From Kribbella kalugense (GTDB lineage: Bacteria; Actinomycetota; Actinomycetes; Propionibacteriales; Kribbellaceae): a stretch of DNA of 64,000 bases. The stretch covers positions 248,001-312,000 of the forward strand of contig NZ_SODF01000004.1 in the NCBI RefSeq assembly GCF_004365875.1. Direction: 5' to 3'. The stretch's first letter is position 1. Every line of letters starts with the position of its first letter. The notes under the pieces are model-generated. The model saw nothing but the letters and a program-made list of their open reading frames with translations, did not search any database and was not told the DNA's origin. Positions 1 through 7,444 of the stretch are shown one piece after another. The translations under genes and the position numbers were made by a program.

Positions 1-232
1 GCCCGTCGGCGATCGCCTTCGCCGCCTTCCACGGGTGGAACGGGAACCCGAGCGTGAACATGTCGGAGTCCGACCGCACCCCCGGGTACCGGAACAGGTC
101 CCAGGTCCCGCCGAGGGCGTCGCGCCCCTCGAGTACGGCGTACGTTCGGTCCGGGCACCGCGTTTGCAGCCGGTACGCCGCGCCGATCCCGGACAGGCCC
201 GCGCCGACGATCAGGACGTCGAAATGCTCCAT
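1..232 (-). CDS. EthA-like flavin-containing monooxygenase, N-terminal part (runs off the window)
   Basis: The first 77 codons of an FAD/NADPH-dependent Baeyer-Villiger type monooxygenase are present; the rest lies beyond base 1. The reading starts MEHFDVLIVGAGLSGIGAAY, with the dinucleotide-binding pattern GAGLSG at residues 10-15. It continues through a GGTWDLFRYPGVRSDSD stretch that is typical of this family. From memory, the mycobacterial prodrug activator EthA begins almost the same way, so it is the closest named relative. The physiological substrate is unknown. The ATG at 230-232 was chosen because FAD-binding folds start there and because a TACTGT box (240-245) sits 7 nt upstream, which fits a leaderless mRNA. 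It is transcribed divergently from the YCII gene at 347. Confidence 0.85.
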   Translation of the reverse strand, partial: MEHFDVLIVGAGLSGIGAAYRLQTRCPDRTYAVLEGRDALGGTWDLFRYPGVRSDSDMFTLGFPFHPWKAAKAIADG

Positions 233-239
233 ATCCGTC

Positions 240-255
240 ACAGTACTCAACAGTA
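240..255 (-). promoter_or_regulatory. Leaderless promoter with a 10-bp-spaced direct repeat (monooxygenase gene)
   Basis: On the minus strand TACTGT (245-240) is followed by 7 nt and then the ATG at 232. A second TACTGT lies exactly 10 bp upstream (255-250). The first copy can serve as the -10 box, and the pair may be an operator of one helical turn. No regulator gene is visible on this side, so the binding protein is unknown. Confidence 0.4.
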
Positions 256-346
256 ATGAAGATTCTTCCGCGGCGTTGTCGATTCCGTGTGGCGGTGTTC
301 GTCAGCAAGATGTTCCAGTAGAAGCCCTACCCGAGGAGAGCCTGAG

Positions 347-718
347 ATGGCGCAGTACATGTTCCTGCTGTACGACAGCGAAGAGTGGTACGACAACGTC
401 ACGCCGGACGACTGGCAGCAGGCGATGAAGCTGCACGGGGCGTTCGCCGAGGCGGTGGAGAAGGCCGGGGCACGGATCCTCGGCGGGGAGGCGCTCGAGC
501 GCTCCACCACCGCGAGCACGGTCAAGCAACGCGAGGGGGCGGAGCCGCTGGTCACCGACGGTCCGTTCATCGAGACCAAGGAGGCGCTCGGCGGGTACTA
601 CGTCATCGAGGCGCGCGACCTCGACCAGGCGCTGGAGCTGGCGAAGATCTGCCCGTCCGGCAACGTCGAGGTCCGCCCGGTGATGGACACGTCCGGCGAC
701 TCGGGGCCGCAGGGCTGA
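347..718 (+). CDS. YCII-family (DGPF domain) protein, ECF42 partner
   Basis: This is a 123-residue small cytoplasmic protein beginning MAQYMFLLYDSEEWY. It carries the DGPF hallmark as VTDGPFIETKEALGGYYVIEA at about residues 65-85, and a C-terminal EVRPVMD. The ATG at 347 follows a strong GAGGAG site at 332-339, so the longer reading from 287 is not used. The gene lies 60 bp before an ECF42-type sigma factor on the same strand. DGPF proteins are known genomic partners of ECF42 sigma factors and are thought to belong to their regulon. Their biochemical role is not settled. The fold is a dimeric ferredoxin-like barrel in related proteins; that is family knowledge, not visible here. Confidence 0.9.
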   Translation: MAQYMFLLYDSEEWYDNVTPDDWQQAMKLHGAFAEAVEKAGARILGGEALERSTTASTVKQREGAEPLVTDGPFIETKEALGGYYVIEARDLDQALELAKICPSGNVEVRPVMDTSGDSGPQG

Positions 719-778
719 CATGCGTCAGCTGGGTACGCCGACGCTCTGTCCCGTCGGCGTACCCGTGGGGGAGGAGCA

Positions 779-2035
779 GTGACTGAAGCCGTCGAGGTGA
801 CCCGGGTCGTCGACCGGGCGCACCGGGAGAGCTGGTCGACCGTGCTCGCATCGGTCGTCCGGCTGACGCGGGACCTCGACCTGGCCGAGGACTGCACTCA
901 GGACGCGTTCGTCCAGGCGTTGCGGACCTGGCCGGACGGGATCCCGGCGAATCCGGGTGGCTGGCTGACGACCGTCGCGCGGCGGCTGGCGCTGGATCGG
1001 CTGCGACGGGAGACGACTCTGCGGCGGAAGCTCCCGCTGCTGGTGGAGGAGCCCGGCGAGATCGAGCAGCCGACAGACCCGCTGAGGCTGGTGTTCACGT
1101 GCTGCCACCCGGCACTGGCGCGCGAGTCGCAGGTCGCGCTAACGCTGCGGCTGATCTGCGGTCTGACCACCCGTGAGGTAGCGGCGGTCCTGCTGATTGG
1201 TGAGCCGACGGCGGCGGCGCGGATCACTCGGGCGAAGAAGAAGATCGCGGCGGCGGGGATCCCGTACCGGATCCCGGCGGATCATGAGTTGTCGGCGCGG
1301 TTGGACGTCGTACTGACCGTCGTGCATCTGGTCTACACGGCCGGGCATGTGGCGGCCGGGTCGGAGCTGACGCGGACCGATCTGACCGGGCGGGCGATCG
1401 AGTTGGCACGGATGCTCGAGCGGTTGATGCCCGACGAACCGGAGCCGCAGGCGTTGCTCGGGCTGCTGCTGATGACCGAGGCGCGCGGCGATGCTCGGGT
1501 GAGTGCGGACGGCGAGCTTGTGCTGCTGGCTGATCAGGATCGGTCGCGGTGGAACATGCAGCTGCTGGTGGAGGGAGTGTCGCGGGCCACGGAGGCGTTG
1601 GAGCGCGGGCAGGGGCGATTCGCCTTGCAGGCGGCGGTTGCCGGGCTGCATGTGACCGCGCCGTCGTGGGCGAAAACGAACTGGGGCCAGGTGGTGCGGA
1701 TGTACGACGCGATGATGGTCAGCTGGCCGACGCCCATCGTCGCGCTCAACCGGGCCGCCGCGCACAGCCTCGTCCCAGGCGCTGACCTGACCGCGGTCCT
1801 CGCCGAACTGGATGCCTTGAGCAACGAGCCGGCGCTGGCGACGTACGCCTACCTGCCGGCGACCAGAGCAGACATCCTCACTCGGCTGAACCGGCCGGAC
1901 GAGGCAGCCGACGCATACAAGGCCGCGATCGCGCTGACCGCCAACGAGGCTGAGCGCCGCTTCCTGACCGCTCGGCTTCAGGCGCGCGGAGCCCAGAGCT
2001 GGTCGGCGTCGCCGGCTTCGAGGCGGCCGCGGTAG
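779..2035 (+). CDS. RNA polymerase sigma factor, ECF42 type with long C-terminal helical extension
   Basis: The protein has 418 residues, more than twice a minimal ECF sigma factor. Region 2 is near residues 15-85 (TRDLDLAEDCTQDAFVQAL, then GGWLTTVARRLALDRLRR). Region 4 is near 125-180 (LRLICGLTTREVAAVLLIGE, AARITRAKKKI). The remaining ~230 residues form a TPR-like domain with repeats such as VALNRAAAHS and YAYLPATRADIL, which is typical of group ECF42. Members of this group lack an anti-sigma factor and depend on the C-terminal extension for activity. The GTG at 779 is preceded by GGGGGAGGAG. The preceding DGPF gene supports the assignment. The 3' end overlaps the convergent MerR gene by 58 bp, so the two transcripts would be antisense there. 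Confidence 0.93.
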   Translation: MTEAVEVTRVVDRAHRESWSTVLASVVRLTRDLDLAEDCTQDAFVQALRTWPDGIPANPGGWLTTVARRLALDRLRRETTLRRKLPLLVEEPGEIEQPTDPLRLVFTCCHPALARESQVALTLRLICGLTTREVAAVLLIGEPTAAARITRAKKKIAAAGIPYRIPADHELSARLDVVLTVVHLVYTAGHVAAGSELTRTDLTGRAIELARMLERLMPDEPEPQALLGLLLMTEARGDARVSADGELVLLADQDRSRWNMQLLVEGVSRATEALERGQGRFALQAAVAGLHVTAPSWAKTNWGQVVRMYDAMMVSWPTPIVALNRAAAHSLVPGADLTAVLAELDALSNEPALATYAYLPATRADILTRLNRPDEAADAYKAAIALTANEAERRFLTARLQARGAQSWSASPASRRPR

Positions 2036-2394
2036 ACGTCGACCTTGTGGTCGATCAGGTCCAGGCATTCCTGCAGCTCGGCGAGTTGGCTGAGCACGTC
2101 GGAGCGGTGTGACTCGAGGAGCTCCAGCCGGTCCTTCTCGTTGCCACGGCCGGCGATCACCAGTTCGGCGTACTTGCGAATGGTGCGGATCGGCATGCCG
2201 GTGGCGCGGAACCTGGTGCAGATCTTGATCCAGTCCAGGTCGCGCTGGTGGTACCGGCGGCGCCCGCCGGCGGTACGGTCGACGGTGGTGACGACCAGTC
2301 CGGCGCGCTCGTAGTACCGGAGCGTGTGGACGCTGACGCCGGTGCGTTCGGCGGCTTCGGCGATGCTGATCCCGCGTTCATTGACTTCGAGCAC
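1978..2394 (-). CDS. MerR-family transcriptional regulator
   Basis: This is a 138-residue regulator. Residues 9-75 form the winged HTH: ISIAEAAERTGVSVHTLRYYERAGL followed by RRRYHQRDLDWIKICTRFR. A long dimerisation helix follows (KDRLELLESHRSDVLSQLAELQECLDLIDHKVDVY, about 88-125). It lacks the metal-binding cysteines of CueR or ZntR types, so the effector is more likely organic. The start is GTG at 2394. A TAGGAT box 7 nt upstream makes a leaderless message likely. It is divergent from an MFS exporter whose promoter has a 19-bp spacer, the distance MerR activators correct, so that exporter is the probable target. It overlaps the ECF42 gene at its 3' end. Confidence 0.92.
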   Translation of the reverse strand: MLEVNERGISIAEAAERTGVSVHTLRYYERAGLVVTTVDRTAGGRRRYHQRDLDWIKICTRFRATGMPIRTIRKYAELVIAGRGNEKDRLELLESHRSDVLSQLAELQECLDLIDHKVDVYRGRLEAGDADQLWAPRA

Positions 2395-2431
2395 GCTCTA
2401 AATCCTAGCGTGGTCGGTATGACCCTTCCAA
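2381..2431. promoter_or_regulatory. Overlapping divergent promoter with MerR-type 19-bp spacer and dyad
   Basis: Forward: TTGACT (2381-2386), a 19-bp spacer, then TAGCGT (2406-2411); the predicted start is at the ATG of the MFS gene (2419). Reverse: TTGGAA (2431-2426), 18 bp, then TAGGAT (2407-2402); the predicted start is at the GTG of merR (2394). Both messages would be leaderless and the two -10 boxes overlap head to head. The perfect dyad CACGCT (2392-2397) / AGCGTG (2407-2412) lies inside the 19-bp spacer region, the usual place for a MerR operator. Confidence 0.7.
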
Positions 2432-3834
2432 CGCTCGAGGACACTGGTCTGACCAGTGCACGCCGGTACGCCGTACTCGTGATCTGCTGCGCGAGTCTGC
2501 TGATCTCGGTGATGGACATCTCGATCGTCAACGTGGCGCTGCCCTCGATCCGGGACGGCCTCGGCGCCTCGACGGCCGGGCTGCAATGGACGGTCGACGC
2601 CTACACCCTGGTGCTGGCCAGTTTCCTGCTGCTGGCCGGCTCGACCGCGGATCGGTTCGGGCGGCGGCGGATGTTCCGGTTCGGGCTGATCGTGTTCGGG
2701 ATCGGTTCGTTGCTGTGCAGCCTGGCGCCTGGGATCGGCTGGCTGATTGCTGCGCGCGCCGTCCAGGCGGTGGGCGGCACGATGCTCAATCCGGTGGCGA
2801 TGGCGATCGTGGTGACGGTGTTCCCGGACCGTGCCGAGCGGGCGCGCGCGATCGGAATCTTCGGCGCGACCGCGGGACTGTCGCTCGTCCTCGGACCGAT
2901 CCTCGGTGGCGCGCTCGTCGACGGCCTCGGCTGGCGGTCGATCTTCTGGGTGAACCTGCCGATCGTCGTGGTGGCGGTGATCTGCACGAGCCTGTTCGTC
3001 CCGGAGTCCCGGGCCGCGCATGGGCGTCGCTTCGACCCGGTCGGACAGTTCGTCGTTGTACTGGTCCTCGGAGGTGTCGTGTCGGCGATCATCGAGTCTG
3101 AGAAGGACGGTTGGGGTACGCCGCTGGTGCTCGGACTGCTCGTGGTCGCGGCGGTGTCGGCCGTCGTACTGATCGGGTACGAGGGCCGTCGGCGTGAGCC
3201 GCTGCTGGAGTTGCGGCTGTTCCGGAGCATTCCGTTCAGTTCGGCGGTGTTGATCGCGATGTTCGCGTTCACCGGGTTCGGTGCGTTCTTGTTCGTCACC
3301 ACGCTCTATCTGCAGAGCGTCCGGAATCTGTCCGCTCTGGATGCTGGCCTGTGCCTGCTGCCGGTCGGGGTGCTGATCTGCTTCCTGTCGCCGATGACGG
3401 GTCGCGTGGTTGGTTCGCTTGGCCCACGTCTGCCGCTGGTTGTCGCGGGTACGGCGCTCACCCTCGGAGCGGCTGCGTCGATCACCATCGGTACTACCAC
3501 TCCGCTGCCGGTGATCCTCGCGATCTTCCTGTTCTTCGGTGTCTTCCTCGGCACGATCAACCCGCCGATCGCGAACTCGGCCGTGTCCGGGATGCCCGCG
3601 TCGATGACTGGGCTCGCGGCGTCGCTGGCGTCCGTCGGCCGGCAGACCGGGACTTCGCTCGGTGTCGCGATCGCCGGATCGATCGTCGGGTCCAAGGCGA
3701 CGACCGATCCCGAGGCGTTTACGCACGCTGCGCACGTTGTGTGGTGGCCGATCGTCGGCATGGGGCTTGCCGTGCTGGCGTTGGGCTTGGTGAGCACGAG
3801 CCGGCGGGCTCAGCTCACAGCGACGGTGGTGTGA
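2419..3834 (+). CDS. MFS drug exporter of the DHA2 (EmrB/QacA-like, 14-helix) type
   Basis: The 471-residue integral membrane protein starts near MTLPTLEDTGLTSARRYAVL. Helix 1 (residues ~15-37) ends in the DHA2 motif DISIVNVALPSI, and the loop after helix 2 carries STADRFGRRRMFRFG (motif A). Motif C-like glycines appear in TAGLSLVLGPILGGALVDG. About 14 hydrophobic segments can be counted, the usual number for this branch of proton-driven exporters. ATG 2419 coincides with the predicted transcription start; GTG 2410 in the same frame is the alternative. It is divergent from the MerR regulator, and the stop lies 20 bp inside the convergent sigma gene. The substrate cannot be read from sequence. 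Confidence 0.9.
   Translation: MTLPTLEDTGLTSARRYAVLVICCASLLISVMDISIVNVALPSIRDGLGASTAGLQWTVDAYTLVLASFLLLAGSTADRFGRRRMFRFGLIVFGIGSLLCSLAPGIGWLIAARAVQAVGGTMLNPVAMAIVVTVFPDRAERARAIGIFGATAGLSLVLGPILGGALVDGLGWRSIFWVNLPIVVVAVICTSLFVPESRAAHGRRFDPVGQFVVVLVLGGVVSAIIESEKDGWGTPLVLGLLVVAAVSAVVLIGYEGRRREPLLELRLFRSIPFSSAVLIAMFAFTGFGAFLFVTTLYLQSVRNLSALDAGLCLLPVGVLICFLSPMTGRVVGSLGPRLPLVVAGTALTLGAAASITIGTTTPLPVILAIFLFFGVFLGTINPPIANSAVSGMPASMTGLAASLASVGRQTGTSLGVAIAGSIVGSKATTDPEAFTHAAHVVWWPIVGMGLAVLALGLVSTSRRAQLTATVV
2442..2458. repeat. 17-bp perfect palindrome inside the start of the MFS gene
   Basis: CACTGGTCTGACCAGTG is a perfect inverted repeat (8-bp arms, 1-nt centre), 23 bp downstream of the MFS start codon. 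Related sequence recurs at 4721-4733 (GGTCTGACCAGTG, one complete half) and 5540-5552 (CTGGTCAGACCAG, perfect over 13 bp), both inside the sigma/esterase operon. It resembles operators of GntR or TetR proteins, but all copies also encode plausible protein. Confidence 0.35.
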
Positions 3835-4768
3835 GTGGTAGGCCGAAGTGTGTGACGAGGCTTGGGGTGCTGAAGACGTGGATGTGGGTGATGCCGGTGG
3901 CGGTCGGCGTGAGTACGGCGACGCCGTACGGCTCGCCTTTGTAGTAGGTGCCGACCGCGGGCTGGCCGTTCGCGACGATCGGGATCATCTTCCAGTCGCC
4001 GGGCTCGCCGACTGCGGAAGCCAGCAACTGCATGCACATCACCCGGCCGTTGAACCAGGCCGTCGTACCGACCATCTCGATCGCGGCGTCGGCGCGGAGA
4101 GCCCGTTCGAGAGCCGCGGTGTCGGCGTTCTGGAAGCCTGAGATGTACTCCGCCAGCAAGGTCTGCGCCCGTGGGTCGTCGGGCTCGATGACCTCGTCGG
4201 ACGTGGGCATCTCGTCGAGACGAGCCCGCGCTCGTTGCAGCGTGCTCTTCACCGCCGCGACCGACGTGTCGAGCATGGTCGCGACCTCGGCCGCCGGGAA
4301 CGCGAGTACTTCGCGCAGGATCAGCACTGCCCGCTGCTTGGCCGGCAGGTACTGCAGTGCCGTGATGAGCGCGAGTCGCAGGCTCTCCCGACGCGTGACG
4401 ATCGACGCAGGATCGAGCAACGACTCTGCGATCGGCTCCACGAACCGGACGGCCGGGTCGTCGGGCGGCGTACCAGGGGACAGGTCGGTGGCCGGAGCAC
4501 CCAGCCCGGACGGGAGGGCGCGACGGCCGCGTTGGTCGAGAGCGGTGAGGCAGACGTTGGTCGCGATGCGGTACAGCCAGACCCGCACGGACGAGCGGCC
4601 TTCGAAGTCCGACCACGCCTTCCAAGCCCGCAAGTACGTCTCCTGTACGGCGTCCTCGGCCTCGTGCACCGAGGCGAGCATCCGGTAGCAATGCGCCAAG
4701 AGTTCCTTGCGGAACGGCTCGGTCTGACCAGTGAACTCGGTCGTCACCACGACCTCCTCGATCGTCAT
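3815..4768 (-). CDS. ECF sigma factor with C-terminal SnoaL-like domain (SigG/TIGR02960 type)
   Basis: The protein has 317 residues. Region 2 is at about 20-90 (LLAHCYRMLASVHEAEDAVQ, AWSDFEGRSSVRVWLYRIAT). Region 4 is at about 135-190 (ITALQYLPAKQRAVLILREV, FPAAEVATMLDTSVAAVKST). The last ~120 residues have the NTF2/SnoaL pattern seen in sigma factors related to mycobacterial SigG and SigJ (LLAEYISGFQNADTAALERA, GRVMCMQLL). This C-terminal domain is known to modulate activity in such sigma factors, and no anti-sigma gene is present. It overlaps the upstream esterase gene by ATGA (4765-4768), so the two form an operon and are probably translationally coupled. The 3' end runs 20 bp into the convergent MFS gene. 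Confidence 0.9.
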   Translation of the reverse strand: MTIEEVVVTTEFTGQTEPFRKELLAHCYRMLASVHEAEDAVQETYLRAWKAWSDFEGRSSVRVWLYRIATNVCLTALDQRGRRALPSGLGAPATDLSPGTPPDDPAVRFVEPIAESLLDPASIVTRRESLRLALITALQYLPAKQRAVLILREVLAFPAAEVATMLDTSVAAVKSTLQRARARLDEMPTSDEVIEPDDPRAQTLLAEYISGFQNADTAALERALRADAAIEMVGTTAWFNGRVMCMQLLASAVGEPGDWKMIPIVANGQPAVGTYYKGEPYGVAVLTPTATGITHIHVFSTPSLVTHFGLPLTPPSL

Positions 4769-5661
4769 AGGCCCAGCACCGGACGTGCCCAGCGTGCCAT
4801 CCGCTCGATGGCATCGTCCGCCTCCGGCGCGCGACCCGCCGCCATCTGGAACGTGTGCTGCATCTCCGGGAACACGTCCAGCCGCACCTCGACCCCGGCC
4901 TTCTCAGCGGCCGCGGCCAGCAGCTGCGCATCGTCCAGCAGTACTTCGTCACCGCCGACCTGGATGTAGATCGGTCCGAGTCCGGTCAGGTCGCCGTACG
5001 ACGGGTTGACGAACGGATCGTCCGGCGAGCCGTCGGTCCCCAGGAACAGCGAGGCGAGCCCGCGGACCAGGTCCCGGTCGAAGAACGCGTCACGCTCCCG
5101 GTTGGCGTCGTACGACGCTCCGGCCGCCTCGAAGTCCACCGCCGGGGAGAATGGCATCGCGCCGGCGGGCAGCGGCAGTCCGATCGAGCGGGCGCGGAGC
5201 TGGGTGGTGATGGCCATTGCGCCTCCCACCGAGTCGCCGGTGAACAGGATGTGCTCGGCCGCGATGCCCTGGTCCAGCAGCCAGCGGTAGGTGTCGACCG
5301 TGTCGTCGAGCTGAGCCGGATGGGCGTGCTCGGGCGCCAGCGGGTAGTCGAAGACCAGCGCCCGTACCCCGACCGCGCGGGCGAGGTGCGCGAACAGCTT
5401 CCGGTGCGAGACCCGCGATCCGCCGACGTACCCGCCGCCGTGCAGACACAGGAGCACCCGGTCCGACGTGGCGTCGTGCGGCACGATCCAGACCGCCGGC
5501 CGTCCCTGGACGGACAGGTAGTCGACGTCCGGCGGTTCACTGGTCAGACCAGCCCACTGATGATCGGCCAACTCCTGATCGCCCTCACTGGTCTGCTGCT
5601 CGAACGCCACCCGCGCCGCCGCCCAGTGTTGCCGGACCGCCTCGGATTCCTTGCTCGCCAT
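4765..5661 (-). CDS. Alpha/beta hydrolase of the HSL (hormone-sensitive lipase-like) esterase family
   Basis: The cytoplasmic esterase/lipase has 298 residues. The oxyanion motif HGGGYVGG is at about residues 75-82. The nucleophile elbow is GDSVGG near 143-148, with Val in place of the more common Ala. The acid is the Asp of VGGDEVLLDD (about 237-245) and the base is the His of PEMQHTF (about 267-273). HSL-family enzymes hydrolyse short acyl esters; the substrate here is unknown. The ATG at 5661 is preceded on its strand by AAAGGAG. It is the first gene of a two-gene operon with the ECF sigma factor, so the hydrolase may lie upstream of, or be controlled by, that sigma factor. Confidence 0.9.
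   Translation of the reverse strand: MASKESEAVRQHWAAARVAFEQQTSEGDQELADHQWAGLTSEPPDVDYLSVQGRPAVWIVPHDATSDRVLLCLHGGGYVGGSRVSHRKLFAHLARAVGVRALVFDYPLAPEHAHPAQLDDTVDTYRWLLDQGIAAEHILFTGDSVGGAMAITTQLRARSIGLPLPAGAMPFSPAVDFEAAGASYDANRERDAFFDRDLVRGLASLFLGTDGSPDDPFVNPSYGDLTGLGPIYIQVGGDEVLLDDAQLLAAAAEKAGVEVRLDVFPEMQHTFQMAAGRAPEADDAIERMARWARPVLGL
5540..5552. repeat. 13-bp palindrome related to the one at 2442-2458
   Basis: CTGGTCAGACCAG is perfect around its central base and sits inside the esterase coding region. A weaker relative, CTGGT-n4-ACCAG (5680-5693), lies in the esterase promoter region. Confidence 0.3.
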
Positions 5662-5722
5662 CCTGAATCTCCTTTCGTCCTGGTACTGACCAGCGACCGG
5701 CCGAAAAGGAATCGGTGTCGTC

Positions 5723-5728
5723 TAGGGT
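5723..5728 (+). promoter_or_regulatory. Leaderless -10 box (phosphotransferase gene)
   Basis: TAGGGT ends 7 nt before the GTG at 5736. This decides the start, in preference to GTG 5715, which lies upstream of the box. No clear -35 hexamer is visible. Confidence 0.45.
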
Positions 5729-5735
5729 CGGTCCG

Positions 5736-6548
5736 GTGGAGCTGATCGGGCAGGGGATGGAAGGCGCGGTCTACGACCTTGGGGACGGGACCGTTCGGAA
5801 GGTGTGGTTCGACCGGCGGCCGGAGGACGTGCGGCCGCTGAAGGCGTTCCTGGACGAGCTGCCGGCGTTGCCGTTCCGGACGCCGCGGATCCGCGAGATC
5901 ACTGTCGGCGAGAACGGTCTGGCAGTCAGCGTCGAGGACAAGCTGACCGGCGTACCGCTGCACGAGGCCGGTCTGCCCGAGGAGCAGGCGCTGGACGCGT
6001 TCGTGCTGGTCGTCGAAGCACTGCGAGCCGCCGAGCCCGGGTCCGCGAGCAAGGCGCTGCGTGTGCTGAGCAAGCCGTTCTGGCAGAACACCTGGGGTGA
6101 GAGCTTGGCCGCGCTCGTGGACCGCCGGGCAGCGGTTTCGCGGGTGCATCTTGAGCGTGACGTGCCCGGTTTCGCAGGCCTGCTTGAGAAGGTGCTCGAC
6201 GGCCTCACTCAACTGCGGCCCGAGTTGAGTGTTGTGCACGGCGACATCTGCCCGCCCAACCTGCTGATGGACGGGCCACAGGTCGCGGCCGTGCTCGACT
6301 GGGGCTTCCTGTCGACGGCGGGCGACACCACCTTCGAGGCCTCGCTGGCTGCCGGTTTCTTCGACATGTACGGGCCGGACGCGCGTCGGCTGGACGACCA
6401 GCTCTCAGACCGGTTCGAGCAGCTCGGTCACGACCGGGAGCGGATGCGCCTCTACCGCCAGGCGTACGCGATCATCACCGCCACCGTGTACGACGAGAAC
6501 GCCGGCGACGGCCACTACATCTGGTGCGTCAACCAGCTCACGAGGTGA
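5736..6548 (+). CDS. Aminoglycoside phosphotransferase-like kinase
   Basis: This 270-residue protein has the APH/choline-kinase fold. The N-terminal lobe has a glycine-rich start (LIGQGMEGAVYDLGDGTVRKVW), with Lys in the last motif as the likely nucleotide-contacting residue. The catalytic loop is VVHGDICPPNLLMDG (about residues 170-184) and the metal-binding segment is AAVLDWGF. The family phosphorylates small alcohols and antibiotics, and many members have housekeeping roles, so resistance should not be assumed. It stands alone on this strand and overlaps the convergent GNAT-Nudix gene by 11 bp. Confidence 0.85.
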   Translation: MELIGQGMEGAVYDLGDGTVRKVWFDRRPEDVRPLKAFLDELPALPFRTPRIREITVGENGLAVSVEDKLTGVPLHEAGLPEEQALDAFVLVVEALRAAEPGSASKALRVLSKPFWQNTWGESLAALVDRRAAVSRVHLERDVPGFAGLLEKVLDGLTQLRPELSVVHGDICPPNLLMDGPQVAAVLDWGFLSTAGDTTFEASLAAGFFDMYGPDARRLDDQLSDRFEQLGHDRERMRLYRQAYAIITATVYDENAGDGHYIWCVNQLTR

Positions 6549-7431
6549 TCGGCGAACCGTTGCTCAGGTTGTGCAGCTGATCCGGCGCGGCCAGGATCAT
6601 CGGGAGGCGGCGGGCGTTCAGGGGCGAGACCAGGCCGGCCAGCTCGTCCGGCGCATGCCACGAGAGGTCCTTGATCTCGAACCCGTCCGGCTGCAGCCGG
6701 TCGATCAGCGAGGGGTCGTGTACGCCGCCGTCGTACAGGATCTCGACCGCGTCGCCCCAGCCCTCCCAGCGCGGTAGCCAGTCGATCGCGAGTACGCCGA
6801 GTAGCGGCAACGCCGTACCGAGCTCCTCCTGCATCTCCCGGGACGCACCGGTCGCCGGGTCCTCGTCCGGCTCGACCACACCGCCCGGCAGCTCCAGGTC
6901 CTTCTTGTAGCTGACCTGACACAGCAGCACCCGACCAGCCGTGTCGCGTACGACGACGTGCGCGATGACGCGTTTCTTGGGCAGCGTCGAGTCCATCAAC
7001 GCTGTCCAGCCGGTCACCGTGTCCGGCCGCGGGTCGTCGACGCGCCTCCCGTAGATCGCCACGTCCCGGCGCTCGCCGTCGGCCAGAGCCGCGCCACGCA
7101 GTATGCCCTCGCGCCGGAAACCGGACCGGATGGCGATCCGGCCCGACGAATGCAGTTCGGGATCGACCTCCACCTGCAGCCGCTCCAGGCCGAGCTCACC
7201 GAACGCGTACTCGGCGACGAGCCGCACAGTCCGCTCCGCCACCCCGATACCGCCGTCGAGCGCCCAAGTGACCAGGCCGACGCCCGGCGTCGTCTGGCGT
7301 ACCTCGACTGTGCCGACCGGTTCGCTGGGCTCGACGTCAGTGCGCTCGACGTCGAAGGTCACCAACTGCCCGTTCGGCTGCGAGGGACGCAGCGTCAGCT
7401 CATCATCTGACAGCGGATGTACGGCGGTCAC
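6538..7431 (-). CDS. GNAT acetyltransferase - Nudix hydrolase fusion
   Basis: Two domains are joined in 297 residues. Residues 1-135 resemble the RimJ/RimL type of GNAT N-acetyltransferase (VGTVEVRQTTPGVGLVTWAL, LGLERLQVEVDPELHSSGRI, GFRREGILRGAALADGERRD). Residues 150-290 form a Nudix hydrolase with an intact box: GGVVEPDEDPATGASREMQE followed by ELG, which satisfies GX5EX7REUXEEXGU. The Nudix half should cleave a nucleoside-diphosphate derivative using Mg2+; the GNAT half should acylate an amine. Whether the two share a substrate is unknown. The start is GTG 7431, 7 nt after a TAGCGT box whose TAG is the stop codon of glgB. Confidence 0.88.
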   Translation of the reverse strand: MTAVHPLSDDELTLRPSQPNGQLVTFDVERTDVEPSEPVGTVEVRQTTPGVGLVTWALDGGIGVAERTVRLVAEYAFGELGLERLQVEVDPELHSSGRIAIRSGFRREGILRGAALADGERRDVAIYGRRVDDPRPDTVTGWTALMDSTLPKKRVIAHVVVRDTAGRVLLCQVSYKKDLELPGGVVEPDEDPATGASREMQEELGTALPLLGVLAIDWLPRWEGWGDAVEILYDGGVHDPSLIDRLQPDGFEIKDLSWHAPDELAGLVSPLNARRLPMILAAPDQLHNLSNGSPITS

Positions 7432-7438
7432 GCCGTGA

Positions 7439-7444
7439 ACGCTA
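7439..7444 (-). promoter_or_regulatory. -10 box fused to the glgB stop codon
   Basis: TAGCGT on the minus strand (7444-7439) begins with the TAG that ends glgB and lies 7 nt before the GTG start of the GNAT-Nudix gene. The downstream gene would therefore have its own leaderless transcript as well as any glgB read-through. Confidence 0.5.

Noticed and set aside
5736..6548. Aminoglycoside resistance gene
   Set aside because: The kinase motifs are general to the APH superfamily; there is no mobile context or subclass signature to support antibiotic resistance.
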